Shown: positions 9,504-18,144 of the stretch, one piece after another | Numbering within the stretch: position 1 is the stretch's first letter | How the letters are laid out: the number at the start of each line of letters is the position of its first letter | Origin: Pedobacter cryoconitis | GTDB lineage: Bacteria > Bacteroidota > Bacteroidia > Sphingobacteriales > Sphingobacteriaceae | Direction: 5' to 3' | Assembly: GCF_014200595.1 (NCBI RefSeq) | Contig: NZ_JACHCG010000002.1 | Coordinates: 186,001-250,000, forward strand | Length of the DNA: 64,000 nucleotides | Made by a program: the position numbers and the translations under genes | Notes under the pieces: model-generated | Told to the model about the DNA's origin: nothing | What the model saw: only the letters and a program-made list of their open reading frames with translations | Databases searched by the model: none

Positions 9504-10706
9504 ATGGCAAAATTTGTATTTATTGTTCCTCCGCTGACTGGCCATATCAATCCCACTTTAAGTATGGGAGCTGTTTTACTGCAACGCGGACATCAGGTGG
9601 GCTGGATTACACTCGATCCTGACCTTGCTTTAAAATTGCCTGAAGGAGGGGAGTTATTATTGATTCAGTATGACGAAAGCGATCAGGATAAACAGGATAG
9701 TGAAAAGTATCTTGATATTATCACTAAAAAGATTGTTTATGGAATTGATAGTATCAAATTTTTATATGAAGAAGTATTAATCCCGTTAAACCGTCATAGC
9801 TATGAAGGTATAGTGAGCTGGCTGGAAAAGTATAAGCCTGACCTGGTGATTACCGATCATCAGATGTTTGCTGGTGCGATTGCCGCAGTGAACTATAAAA
9901 TCCCTTATGCAACCTCAGTTACTGCACCTGCTGCGATCAAGATCATGGACGAACTGCCTAAAGTTCATGAATGGGAAGTGAACCAGATTGTCGCTTTGCA
10001 GAAAGAACTTGGGGTGGATAAATCTACTTCTATAGCCTGTTCAGGAATTCTGACGATGGTTTTAACCTCGAGAGAATTTTTTGGAGAACTGGAATTACCA
10101 GCCTCTTATCATTTTGTAGGGCCGGTGATCAACCGCAAGCCCGTAAATGCCTGTTTTGACTGGGACTTACTGCAAAAAAACAACAGGCCAAAAATACTCG
10201 TCAGCATCGGAACTACTTTTGACCATGAACATAAAAAGAACTTTTTTGCAAAGGTTATTGAAGCATTTGAAAACGAAAACCTGACTGTAGTCGTCGTTTC
10301 CGATCCCTCACTTTTTGAAGTCTGGCCGGAGAACTTTATCGTACAGCGTATGGTGCCGCAACTGGAATTACTGCCGCACCTGGATGCTGTAGTTTGCCAC
10401 GGCGGACACAATACGGTCTGTGAAACCCTGATGAATGGTTTACCCATGGTTGTGATTCCAATTGCCTATGATCAGTCACATGTGGCAGGAAGAGTAGTAC
10501 GTGTTGGCGCCGGTTTGCGTTTGAATTTCAACCGTTTCAAAGCCAGGCACCTTCAGGAAGCTGTTCAGGAAATATTACAGGATGCCGCATTCAAAACCGC
10601 TGCACAAGAAATTAAAGAATCATTTATTGCTGCCGGCGGTACTGAAGCTGCTGCTACTTTATTAGCGCAGTTTAGTGTCAACGAACCTTTGTTATTAAAT
10701 AGTTAA
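9504..10706 (+). CDS. GT1 (MGT/CrtX-like) glycosyltransferase, first of a tandem pair
   Basis: 400 residues with a GT-B fold. The N-terminus carries PPLTGHINP with the expected catalytic base His14. The C-terminal donor-binding region contains HGGHNTVCETL followed by GLPMVVIPIAYDQ, the hallmark of macrolide, flavonoid and carotenoid UDP-sugar transferases. No signal peptide or clear membrane segment is present, though this group often works at the membrane on lipophilic alcohols. It should transfer a sugar from a nucleotide donor to a hydroxyl on the lipid made by the upstream PKS. The next gene, 10 bp away, is a clear paralogue of the same length. The sugar and acceptor cannot be read from sequence. 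Confidence 0.92.
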   Translation: MAKFVFIVPPLTGHINPTLSMGAVLLQRGHQVGWITLDPDLALKLPEGGELLLIQYDESDQDKQDSEKYLDIITKKIVYGIDSIKFLYEEVLIPLNRHSYEGIVSWLEKYKPDLVITDHQMFAGAIAAVNYKIPYATSVTAPAAIKIMDELPKVHEWEVNQIVALQKELGVDKSTSIACSGILTMVLTSREFFGELELPASYHFVGPVINRKPVNACFDWDLLQKNNRPKILVSIGTTFDHEHKKNFFAKVIEAFENENLTVVVVSDPSLFEVWPENFIVQRMVPQLELLPHLDAVVCHGGHNTVCETLMNGLPMVVIPIAYDQSHVAGRVVRVGAGLRLNFNRFKARHLQEAVQEILQDAAFKTAAQEIKESFIAAGGTEAAATLLAQFSVNEPLLLNS

Positions 10707-10716
10707 AACAGGAATT

Positions 10717-11922
10717 ATGTCTAGATTTTTATTTGTCGTACCCCCTTTTTTTGGCCATATCAGCCCAACCCTTAGCATAGGCTCCAGTTTAATTGCCCGC
10801 GGGCATGAAGTAAAATGGATAGGAATTACACCGCTTGCAGCAAAACATATTCCTGAAGGCGGAGAATTCATTTATCCGGCAGCAGACCTGGCAGAACATC
10901 AGGAAGAAATTGACCGGATATTAAAGCGCCAGGATGATGGCCCTGCCTGTTCAGGCCCGGAGGTCATGAAACTGGCACTGGAAGAAACTTATGTTCCATT
11001 TGCAAGGATTATGATGAAAGGCCTGGGGAACTTTGTGGACGAGTGGAAACCAGATGTGATCGTAAACGACTGTATTACTTTTGCGGGGGCTTTATGTGCC
11101 CATATTAAAGGCATTCCATCTGTGACTACTACACCAGTGCCACCAGATGTGATCGGAGATACACAGACCAGTGCCCCTAAAATATTTGAATGGCAGCAGC
11201 AGCTGATCAAAGGTTTACAGCAGGAACTTGGTATCTATGGAGATGATATTTTTATTCATTCTCATAAACTCAATCTCGTTTTTACCTCTCAGACATTTGC
11301 CGGCTTTACAGAAACTCCGCCGCATATGAAATTTGTCGGCCCTGTAAAAGGCAGGCCGAATCATGCTGCTTTTGACTGGGAAAGACTTGCAACGGCAAAA
11401 ACGCCTAAGGTTTTCGTGTCCCTGGGGACTTTATTAGTGGATATCAGAGCTGCATTTTTTCAGAAGCTGATTGATGCTTTTGCAGATCAGCCAGTCACGA
11501 TCATCGCAGCTACGAATCCGGATATTTTCGAGGTATGGCCTGATAATTTCATCGTGAACAGCTTTGTTCCGCAAACCGAACTGATGCCTCATATGGATGC
11601 GGTGATCTGTCATGGTGGTTTCAACACCGTCAACGATACTTTTACCAATGGGCTGCCTATGCTGATCACCCCGATTGCTTATGATCATTTCCATACGGCC
11701 AAACTGATTGTGAATGCAGGCTGTGGAATTAGTATCCGTTACAAAAGATTAAAAATTGCCGATTTGCAAAATGCTGTTTTCGAATTGCTGGAAAATCCAC
11801 AATACCGGAACGCAGCTTTAAAAATAAAAGAAACATTTATTGCTTCAGGCGGGAATGACAAAGCAGTACAGCTGCTGGAAGATTTTGCTGAAGCGGAACA
11901 ATTAGTCGAAAAGAATAATTAA
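10717..11922 (+). CDS. GT1 (MGT/CrtX-like) glycosyltransferase, second of a tandem pair
   Basis: 401 residues, paralogous to the preceding gene along its whole length. It shares PPFFGHISP with His14 in the same place and the donor-site stretch HGGFNTVNDTF then GLPMLITPIAYDH. Where the first copy has HGGHNT this one has HGGFNT, a change inside the nucleotide-sugar pocket that may reflect a different donor. A tandem pair suggests that two sugars are added, either sequentially as a disaccharide or at two positions of a symmetrical chain. The gene is followed by a 103-bp gap before the acyltransferases, the largest gap inside this cluster, so an internal promoter there is possible. No promoter consensus is convincing. 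Confidence 0.92.
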   Translation: MSRFLFVVPPFFGHISPTLSIGSSLIARGHEVKWIGITPLAAKHIPEGGEFIYPAADLAEHQEEIDRILKRQDDGPACSGPEVMKLALEETYVPFARIMMKGLGNFVDEWKPDVIVNDCITFAGALCAHIKGIPSVTTTPVPPDVIGDTQTSAPKIFEWQQQLIKGLQQELGIYGDDIFIHSHKLNLVFTSQTFAGFTETPPHMKFVGPVKGRPNHAAFDWERLATAKTPKVFVSLGTLLVDIRAAFFQKLIDAFADQPVTIIAATNPDIFEVWPDNFIVNSFVPQTELMPHMDAVICHGGFNTVNDTFTNGLPMLITPIAYDHFHTAKLIVNAGCGISIRYKRLKIADLQNAVFELLENPQYRNAALKIKETFIASGGNDKAVQLLEDFAEAEQLVEKNN

Positions 11923-12025
11923 TGCCGATGAACCCGACATGGTTAAAATAAGTATTAGGCACACAGGGCAATAATTATTTTAAATCATCAAAGACTCATC
12001 TAAAAAATAACAATAAATAAATTAG

Positions 12026-13303
12026 ATGAAAAGAAAACTACTTTTTGGTGAAAGGTTAATGCTTGGTGATGGAAAAACTCCTTTTAATGGAGTGTTTCCA
12101 ATTAAAATCCGCGGAGAATTTTCTGCTGCGAGACTGCATCATGCACTGTTAAGACTGCAACAGAAACATCCTTTGCTGAATGCAGTAATTACCTATGATA
12201 AAAATAACCGCCCATACTTTGCGACAGCTAATGAACAGCCAGTTAAAATTCCGGTGGAAATCCTTTCCAGGTACAGTGATCATGACTGGGAAGCGGAGAC
12301 AGTCAGGCAATGGCAAACTCCGTTTAGAACAGAACTGGAACCGATGTTACGTGTGTCATGGTTAAAAGGAGATGGAGTTTCTGAGCTGCTTACGGTCTTT
12401 CACCACTGTTTGATTGATGGCGGGTCAATAATGACTATTCTGACTGCATTATTCGAATTAATAGATAATGGAGATGCTGATATTGGTCAGGAAAGCCCTA
12501 TTAGAGGACTTGCGGACATTGTGCCGCCTGAGATTATGGAGAGTAGAAAGAAAAAGATAAAAGTGAACCTGATCGGTAATATTGCCGTACTGGCTTTAAG
12601 GCTGATGCCGGCGGGAAAAAAAGCTGTAGAAAGAAAAAAGGATTATTTGATTCACTGGAAAATGGATGAAGAGATGACCTCACAACTTTCCGGTTTCTGC
12701 AAACGTGCTGAGGTAACGGTCAATACACTTTTATGTGCAGTGCTGTTACAGACTTTTAAAGAGGTAAGAAAAGAAAAATCACATAATAAGATTTCCTGCC
12801 CAGTTGATCTGCGTAATATTAATCAGCATATAAAAAAGGACAATATTTTTGCTTTTGGCTCTATGTTCGTTGTCAGCTCTTATCCGGAGCTTGATTTTAT
12901 GAGCAATCTGAGGGCTATACATCATGATATTAAGCAAAAGCTCAAAAAAATTGATCCATACCTGATGCTGATGGTACTGGAAAAAGCACATCCCGTACTC
13001 CATAAATTCAGTCGCTTTTTAAAACACAGCAAATCAAGTAACGATTGTATGTTCTCTAATATGGGCAGGATAACTATGCCTTATCAGTATAAAACATTTG
13101 AAATAGAAACCATGTACGCACCGACTGCAATCGGTCCTCTGGGTAATACAACGTCACTGTTAACATCTACCTGCCGCGGGCAAATGGACTTTTGCTTCGT
13201 CGCCAGCGAAGGATATATTCCTTATACAGAAGGTCAGGCTATACAAACAAGGATCATGTCGATCCTCAAAGAACAATTAAAAACACAGTTTCAACCAGGA
13301 TAA
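12026..13303 (+). CDS. Condensation-like (PapA/alcohol acyltransferase family) O-acyltransferase, copy 1
   Basis: 425 residues of the chloramphenicol-acetyltransferase/condensation superfamily. The catalytic motif HHCLIDG is intact (His126, His127, Asp131), with His127 the expected base. There is no attached carrier or adenylation domain, so it is a stand-alone enzyme like PapA5, mycolipid acyltransferases or alcohol acetyltransferases, which move an acyl group from CoA or a carrier protein to a hydroxyl. The fold is bilobal, with the N-terminal half beginning at the GERLMLGDGKTP region. Placed after two glycosyltransferases, it probably esterifies a sugar or the polyketide hydroxyl. The neighbouring gene, 3 bp downstream, is its paralogue. 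Confidence 0.87.
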   Translation: MKRKLLFGERLMLGDGKTPFNGVFPIKIRGEFSAARLHHALLRLQQKHPLLNAVITYDKNNRPYFATANEQPVKIPVEILSRYSDHDWEAETVRQWQTPFRTELEPMLRVSWLKGDGVSELLTVFHHCLIDGGSIMTILTALFELIDNGDADIGQESPIRGLADIVPPEIMESRKKKIKVNLIGNIAVLALRLMPAGKKAVERKKDYLIHWKMDEEMTSQLSGFCKRAEVTVNTLLCAVLLQTFKEVRKEKSHNKISCPVDLRNINQHIKKDNIFAFGSMFVVSSYPELDFMSNLRAIHHDIKQKLKKIDPYLMLMVLEKAHPVLHKFSRFLKHSKSSNDCMFSNMGRITMPYQYKTFEIETMYAPTAIGPLGNTTSLLTSTCRGQMDFCFVASEGYIPYTEGQAIQTRIMSILKEQLKTQFQPG

Positions 13304-13306
13304 CAA

Positions 13307-14581
13307 ATGAAAAGAAAATTGATCATCGGAGAAAGAGTGATGTACGTGGACGCAGCTACCCCTGTGAATTGCATTTTTACAGTCAAGATCCATGGGGTGA
13401 TTGAGCCGGAAAACTTGCGTGCAGCCCTTGATAAAATACAGCATAAGCATCCTTTATTAAGGATGCAGATTGATGATCAACAGGCCGGTGGCCCGTATTT
13501 TGTTTTAAATGAACAGCTTAAAGTTATTCCGGTAAGGGTTGTTGAACGTAAAGGAGAGCAGGATTGGCTTAATGAATCCAAAACAGAATGGAATAAGCTG
13601 TTTGATGGTGAAAATGAGCCATTAGCCAGGGTTATCTGGTTGAAATCGCCGGAGGTGTCGGATCTTTTGTTAGTGCTGCCACACTGCATTTGTGATGGGA
13701 CTACGCTGGTAACGCTGATGCAGGAACTATTATTTCTGCTGGATGAACCCAGTATGGAACTTAAGCCCTATGCTTCTTTCCAGTCCGTAAAAGAACTTTT
13801 GTCTTCTTCTTTTTCGGTTTCACCGGCAAAGGTTTTTAAGGCGCGCCTGTTTTCTTTACTGGGTAAAGCCTTTTTCTATTTTAAACCAACCCAGCGTAAA
13901 GTTGCAGCCGGAAATAATTACGTGTTGCATTGGCGACTGGATCAGCAGGAGACTGTTGAATTGGTTGAACGCAGTAAAGCTGCGGGGACTACCGTTCATG
14001 CAGCTTTGTGTATTGCCGTGATGAAAGCCTTTCAGCAGGTAAGAGGGATAAAAGCACACGGAAAAGTAATCTGCCCGGTAGACATCAGGCAGTTTATTCC
14101 TGAAATCAAAAATGACAACATGTTTGCCTTTGCACCTATTGTAGAATTAGAGATCGACAAGAATGCGGAGGTAGATTTCTGGAGCAAAGCAAGAATGCTG
14201 AAAGCTGATCTGAATACTAAAGTAGAAGCCTTGAAAGTTGCAGAAATGCTTTGGATGAGTGAGTATTTTCATGCGATTGTGAGCCGGATGGTCAGGTTTT
14301 TAAAAGCCACAGATGGAACACATGACGTCACGCTTTCCAATATGGGCAGACTCAGGATTGCAGAAAACTATCAGAATTTTGAAGTACTGGCCATTCATAG
14401 TCCGACAGTGGCTTTTCCATGGAGAAACCCAAATACGATGATTGCGAGTACTTTCAAAAACAAAATGGATTTTACCCTGATGTCAAATGATACTTTCTTG
14501 ACTGAACAAGAAGCACTGCTTGTTAAAACAGCCACCATGAACCTATTATTTGAAGATTTGAAACAATTATCCGTTGCCTGA
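13307..14581 (+). CDS. Condensation-like O-acyltransferase, copy 2, with modified HHxxxDG motif
   Basis: 424 residues, a paralogue of the upstream gene with the same start pattern (MKRKL..GER.M..D...P). The catalytic motif reads PHCICDG: the first His is Pro125, while the second, catalytic His126 and Asp130 are kept. In condensation-type enzymes the second His is the essential one, so the protein is probably active. Two copies fit two acylations on one molecule, or a division of labour between sugar and chain hydroxyls. The last codons run directly into the small membrane-protein gene (TGATATG). The acyl donor is unknown; the free ACP of this cluster or an acyl-CoA are both plausible. Confidence 0.85.
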   Translation: MKRKLIIGERVMYVDAATPVNCIFTVKIHGVIEPENLRAALDKIQHKHPLLRMQIDDQQAGGPYFVLNEQLKVIPVRVVERKGEQDWLNESKTEWNKLFDGENEPLARVIWLKSPEVSDLLLVLPHCICDGTTLVTLMQELLFLLDEPSMELKPYASFQSVKELLSSSFSVSPAKVFKARLFSLLGKAFFYFKPTQRKVAAGNNYVLHWRLDQQETVELVERSKAAGTTVHAALCIAVMKAFQQVRGIKAHGKVICPVDIRQFIPEIKNDNMFAFAPIVELEIDKNAEVDFWSKARMLKADLNTKVEALKVAEMLWMSEYFHAIVSRMVRFLKATDGTHDVTLSNMGRLRIAENYQNFEVLAIHSPTVAFPWRNPNTMIASTFKNKMDFTLMSNDTFLTEQEALLVKTATMNLLFEDLKQLSVA

Positions 14582-14582
14582 T

Positions 14583-15131
14583 ATGTCTGTACCTGATACA
14601 AAAAAACATGAAGTCACGCTAAAGCGTTTTTTACGTAAGAATTTACTGTACTATATTATTCCGAATGTATTTTTTAATACGATCATTCCATATTTTAGTT
14701 TTACAGACCTGAATGCTGTTCACTTATTTGATGGAGCGCAGAACCTGGCCCGGTTTATTTTGCCGATGGCCTTTTTTCTGCCCTTCATCATTACTTTTGA
14801 TATTCTGAAAAAGACCATTACGCTTTCAGAGAAAGGACACTCAGAAATCATCTTGCCAGAAGGCTTCAAGAAAGTTAAATTCATTTTTCAGCTGGCAGGT
14901 ATTAATGGTTTTTGCACCGTATCTTTTGTTTTTGCAGTGATGCTTGGCCTGCATTTTGGCTTTCCTGAGCTTTATAATTATAACGGAGCTGTGCTGGCCG
15001 TGCTTTTAGGATTCACCGCAGGGGTGTGTTCTGTTCTTTTTACTTACCTGCCAATCAAAAAATTGAAGAAACATCATTTACCTTATACTGTGGAAGACCA
15101 TGTCGATCAGCAGCAACTGATTAAAGAATAA
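14583..15131 (+). CDS. Unknown four-helix membrane protein closing the PKS/glycolipid cluster
   Basis: I do not recognise a family. From the ATG at 14583, one base after the preceding stop, it encodes 182 residues; an upstream TTG at 14574 is a less likely start. Four hydrophobic segments are visible: about 24-42 (LLYYIIPNVFFN region), 54-75 (ARFILPMAFFLPFIITF), 105-130 (INGFCTVSFVFAVMLG) and 138-160 (AVLAVLLGFTAGVCSVLF). Both ends are polar and the C-terminus is charged. Translational coupling to the acyltransferase places it in the pathway. It could hold soluble enzymes at the membrane or help move the product, but no transporter motif is present, so the role is unassigned. Confidence 0.75.
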   Translation: MSVPDTKKHEVTLKRFLRKNLLYYIIPNVFFNTIIPYFSFTDLNAVHLFDGAQNLARFILPMAFFLPFIITFDILKKTITLSEKGHSEIILPEGFKKVKFIFQLAGINGFCTVSFVFAVMLGLHFGFPELYNYNGAVLAVLLGFTAGVCSVLFTYLPIKKLKKHHLPYTVEDHVDQQQLIKE

Positions 15132-15139
15132 TATTTTAA

Positions 15140-15604
15140 TTACAAGGGATAGGCTGTTTCACTTTTAGTCTCAGAGAGGACAAAAAAGCTTTGAACGGTA
15201 CTGATATTTGATAGTTTTGCCAGTTTATTCCGTAAAAATAAATGATAAGTATCCATATCACTTGTGGCAATGCGAAGGATGAAGTCAAAGGCCCCGGTCA
15301 TTTGGAAGCACTCCATTACTTCGCTGAATTTTGCAACTTCCAGCTCAAATTCCCCTAAAGACTCTGCGGTATGTTCTTTCAGTAAAACCTGGGAAAAGGC
15401 AATCAGGCTTTTATTGATCTTTTGCCGGTCCAGAATCGCGACTACTCTTTTGATATACCCTTTTTCTTTGAGCTTTTTTATTCTGTCATGCACGGTAGCA
15501 ATAGACTTGTGCAACTTAAAAGCAATCTCTTTATTGGTGAGCGTAGCATCCTGCTGCAAAATCCTTAAAATTTCCAGGTCTGTGGGGTCTAAATCTGTTT
15601 GCAT
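15140..15604 (-). CDS. Lrp/AsnC-family transcription regulator
   Basis: 154 residues, the usual length. An N-terminal winged helix-turn-helix (LDPTDLEILRILQQD, then NKEIAFKLHKSIATVHDRI) is followed by the RAM ligand-binding domain, with the conserved GAFDFILRI...D strand pattern near 105-120. It ends 9 bp from the convergent end of the PKS cluster but is transcribed away from the cysteine-synthase-like gene, with a 184-bp shared upstream region. That region holds a pair of direct repeats about three helical turns apart. Lrp proteins of this size bind as dimers or octamers to such sites and often respond to an amino acid, so regulation of the divergent PLP gene and of itself is the simplest reading. 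Confidence 0.93.
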   Translation of the reverse strand: MQTDLDPTDLEILRILQQDATLTNKEIAFKLHKSIATVHDRIKKLKEKGYIKRVVAILDRQKINKSLIAFSQVLLKEHTAESLGEFELEVAKFSEVMECFQMTGAFDFILRIATSDMDTYHLFLRNKLAKLSNISTVQSFFVLSETKSETAYPL

Positions 15605-15660
15605 TTTTGGTTATAAATCTGGAATGAAAAAATACCGGTTAACCCGCTGAATTAAAGTGC

Positions 15661-15710
15661 TTATCCGTAAAAATAGAAACTTTATTCTCCATTATCCATA
15701 AAATTTACGG
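15661..15710. promoter_or_regulatory. Candidate Lrp-type operator: direct repeats TTATCCNTAAAA
   Basis: TTATCCGTAAAAA at 15661-15673 recurs as TTATCCATAAAATT at 15692-15705, with a start-to-start distance of 31 bp, close to three helical turns. The outer words CCGTAAA (15665-15671) and TTTACGG (15704-15710) also form an inverted repeat. The element sits between the divergent Lrp gene and the PLP-enzyme gene. Repeats in helical phase are what an Lrp multimer would contact. This is inference from spacing; no experiment is implied. Confidence 0.5.
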
Positions 15711-15788
15711 GTTTTTTGAAATGTCTTGTTATTAAAGTTGCTATGGTTGAATTTTACTGAAATATCAGGTAATCTTAACTAAGTAATT

Positions 15789-16844
15789 ATGTCAGTAAAT
15801 ACAAGCACAGTAAATGGTTTAACAGCAGCGCTGGAAAGTAAGTTTGAACATTTGTGGCACTTAGTAGGGAATACACCGATGCTGGAATTACATTATACTT
15901 TTCGGGGGAAACCGGGAAAATTATATGTGAAATGTGAACACTATAACCTGACTGGAAGTATCAAAGACAGGATTGCTTTATTTACTTTATATAACGCGTA
16001 TAAAAATGGCATGATTAAACCCGGTGATGAAATCATTGAAGCAACAAGCGGCAATACAGGGATTGCTTTTGCTGCGATTGGTAAAGCAATGGGCCATCCG
16101 GTTAAAATCATTATGCCCGGCTGGCTTAGTAAAGAGCGGATTGATATTATCAAAAGTCTGGGTGCAGAAGTTATACTGATCAGTAAAGAAGAAGGCGGGT
16201 TTTTGGGCAGTATTAAACTGGCTGAAACTATGGCGCTAACAAATGACCATACTTTTTTGCCCCGTCAGTTTGAGAATACGGATAACCCAAAGGCACATGA
16301 GGAAACTACCGGTGCCGAAATCTGGGAACAACTGAGCTTAAATAATTTAATACCCGATGCTTTTGTGGCAGGGGTAGGGACAGGGGGCACTATTATGGGA
16401 GTTGGACGATATTTAAAGCAAAAAAATAAAGCGATTAAAATCCATCCGCTTGAACCCGCAGAATCTCCGACACTTACCACAGGCTATAAAGTAGGAAGCC
16501 ATAGAATACAGGGGATTTCTGATGAATTTATTCCTGCAATTGTAAAACTGGACGAACTGGACCGGGTGATCCAGGCAAACGATGGGGATGCGATCTTAAT
16601 GGCTCAGAAATTAGCCAGTCAGTTAGGGCTGGCAGTAGGGATTTCTTCGGGTGCAAATGTAATCGGAGCAATCAGGTTACAGCAGGAATTAGGTATGGAC
16701 AGTTGTGTAGTTACTATATTTTCTGACAGTAATAAAAAATATTTGAGTACAGATCTGATGAAAGAAGAGCCTGTTAAAGCAGGTTACCTGGCACCGGAAA
16801 CAGAGTTTCTTCAGTATAATCCGATTAGCAGATTGAATAAATAA
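15789..16844 (+). CDS. Cysteine-synthase-family PLP enzyme (CysK/CysM/CBS-like)
   Basis: 351 residues of fold-type II PLP enzymes. The PLP-binding Lys is Lys59 in LTGSIKDR, the substrate loop is TSGNTGI, and the phosphate/ring region is [14 protein letters not shown] with GISSGAN near the C-terminus. It should carry out beta-replacement on an activated serine, making cysteine or a related amino acid. The length is slightly above that of CysK, and there is no CBS regulatory tail. The divergent Lrp gene with repeats between them suggests amino-acid-responsive control. Alternatives within the family are cystathionine beta-synthase-like or diaminopropionate-forming enzymes; the sequence alone does not decide. 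Confidence 0.88.
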   Translation: MSVNTSTVNGLTAALESKFEHLWHLVGNTPMLELHYTFRGKPGKLYVKCEHYNLTGSIKDRIALFTLYNAYKNGMIKPGDEIIEATSGNTGIAFAAIGKAMGHPVKIIMPGWLSKERIDIIKSLGAEVILISKEEGGFLGSIKLAETMALTNDHTFLPRQFENTDNPKAHEETTGAEIWEQLSLNNLIPDAFVAGVGTGGTIMGVGRYLKQKNKAIKIHPLEPAESPTLTTGYKVGSHRIQGISDEFIPAIVKLDELDRVIQANDGDAILMAQKLASQLGLAVGISSGANVIGAIRLQQELGMDSCVVTIFSDSNKKYLSTDLMKEEPVKAGYLAPETEFLQYNPISRLNK

Positions 16845-16896
16845 TTAAAGGGCAGATGCAGTCTTTATTGAATAGCCACATCTGCCTGCCTTTAAT
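16844..16896. terminator. Hairpin between convergent genes
   Basis: ATTAAAGGGCAGATG at 16844-16858 can pair with CATCTGCCTGCCTTTAAT at 16879-16896, giving a long stem with a small bulge. It begins at the stop codon of the cysteine-synthase-like gene and lies before the convergent 3' end of the GH18 gene. There is no strong T-run on either side, so it may be a weak bidirectional terminator or an RNA-stabilising hairpin. Confidence 0.45.
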
Positions 16897-16937
16897 TGAA
16901 TCTCACCTCAGGCCGCAACCCTGACAATTGAATTTTT

Positions 16938-17972
16938 TTACAAATGCGGATTCATAATTTGAATCGCCTGACGCGTGCTGCTAAATACTGGCGTATGGTT
17001 ATAATCTCTGCTCATACGGTAAGCACCTACCCCAGCAGTCCCATTTGTTTTAGCCCAGCTGGCAATATCCAGCAGCCATTTGGTCGCTTTGGCATCACCA
17101 CCAGGGGTGTCTTCGGTACCATTCGGGTATTTAAACTCATCCCCGTTAGTGAGTACAATCAGTTTTGTTTTATCAAATGCAGTTAGCAATGGCGTCAGAT
17201 CTGAAGTTTTGCTTCCGCTCCAGCGACGGCTTCCACCCACATAAGACTGAAAATTAACATAGGTATAGTTGCTCTTGAAAGGGGTATAAATCGTATTGTA
17301 TCCAAGGCTGCCACCCGCTACATCCACATCAGTATCGTAAATAAATATTGGTTTTACGCCCGCTTTAGTCAGATTACCAGCTTGTGCATTGGGGCCAAAA
17401 TATTTAGCTACGGAAGTTAATACTGCTTTCGCATTACTGGCTGGTGCGTCCCCGCCAAAAGTACCGGTTTCAATATCGACATCAATTCCGTCCCATCCCA
17501 TACCCTTGATAAATTTATCATGCATGGCCTTTGCCCAGTGGTCATAAGTACTATTGGCTGATAAAGCCGTTTTTTGAGTTGTTGTGGTATCTTTTGCAGA
17601 TCCATCATAATAGGCATCATTTCCAGGGAAAGTGCAGGTCAGTATTTTCGTTCCTTTTGCCTGTAAAGTAGTCCAGTGTGAAGCATCTTTATCCCATCCG
17701 GCAAATGCGACAACAATGTCTACGCTGTCAGGAACATTTAACATGGAAGACGCAGCGGCCGGATCATTGCCATCATTGACCAGGTAACCCAGAAATAGCT
17801 GGTGTGCACTTTTTTTATAAGCCAGCAGGTTTTTCAGATAATCTGCATCTGATGGTGTACCGCCCGATGTACCTGCCCCGTCTGTAATCTTTTTACAGGA
17901 ACTGAAAGCAATAATTGAAATAAAAAGGATAAAAACTCCCTTGTAGAGTTGGATAAAAGGTCTCTTTTTCAT
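16938..17972 (-). CDS. GH18-type lipoprotein (endo-beta-N-acetylglucosaminidase-like)
   Basis: 344 residues. Signal peptide with lipobox ending AFSSC (Cys26), so the mature protein should be a lipoprotein. The glycosidase core shows the GH18 signature DGIDVDIE (Asp161, Asp164, Asp166, Glu168); Glu168 is the expected acid for the substrate-assisted mechanism on N-acetylglucosamine-containing glycans. The short single-domain barrel resembles EndoF/EndoS-type enzymes and chitinase-like proteins of Bacteroidota, which act on glycoprotein N-glycans or chitin. The gene stands alone, convergent with the PLP-enzyme gene. There is no SusC/SusD pair nearby, so a specific glycan cannot be named. Confidence 0.87.
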   Translation of the reverse strand: MKKRPFIQLYKGVFILFISIIAFSSCKKITDGAGTSGGTPSDADYLKNLLAYKKSAHQLFLGYLVNDGNDPAAASSMLNVPDSVDIVVAFAGWDKDASHWTTLQAKGTKILTCTFPGNDAYYDGSAKDTTTTQKTALSANSTYDHWAKAMHDKFIKGMGWDGIDVDIETGTFGGDAPASNAKAVLTSVAKYFGPNAQAGNLTKAGVKPIFIYDTDVDVAGGSLGYNTIYTPFKSNYTYVNFQSYVGGSRRWSGSKTSDLTPLLTAFDKTKLIVLTNGDEFKYPNGTEDTPGGDAKATKWLLDIASWAKTNGTAGVGAYRMSRDYNHTPVFSSTRQAIQIMNPHL

Positions 17973-18144
17973 AGTTGATGATTAGGTTTATTATTTGGTT
18001 GCTGGCTGAGATATTACTCTAAGCTAAAACAATTTAGTATAATTTTTGTTTGTATCAATCAATTGATATTAAGACTTTTATTGATTCAGGATTTAATTTA
18101 TCGGGCTTTTTAGCTGTTTTTCTGGTGAACTGCTGTCATAAAAA

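Noticed and set aside
13192..13404. 70-residue plus-strand frame across the acyltransferase junction
   Set aside because: Overlaps two well-supported genes in another frame and has no recognisable content.
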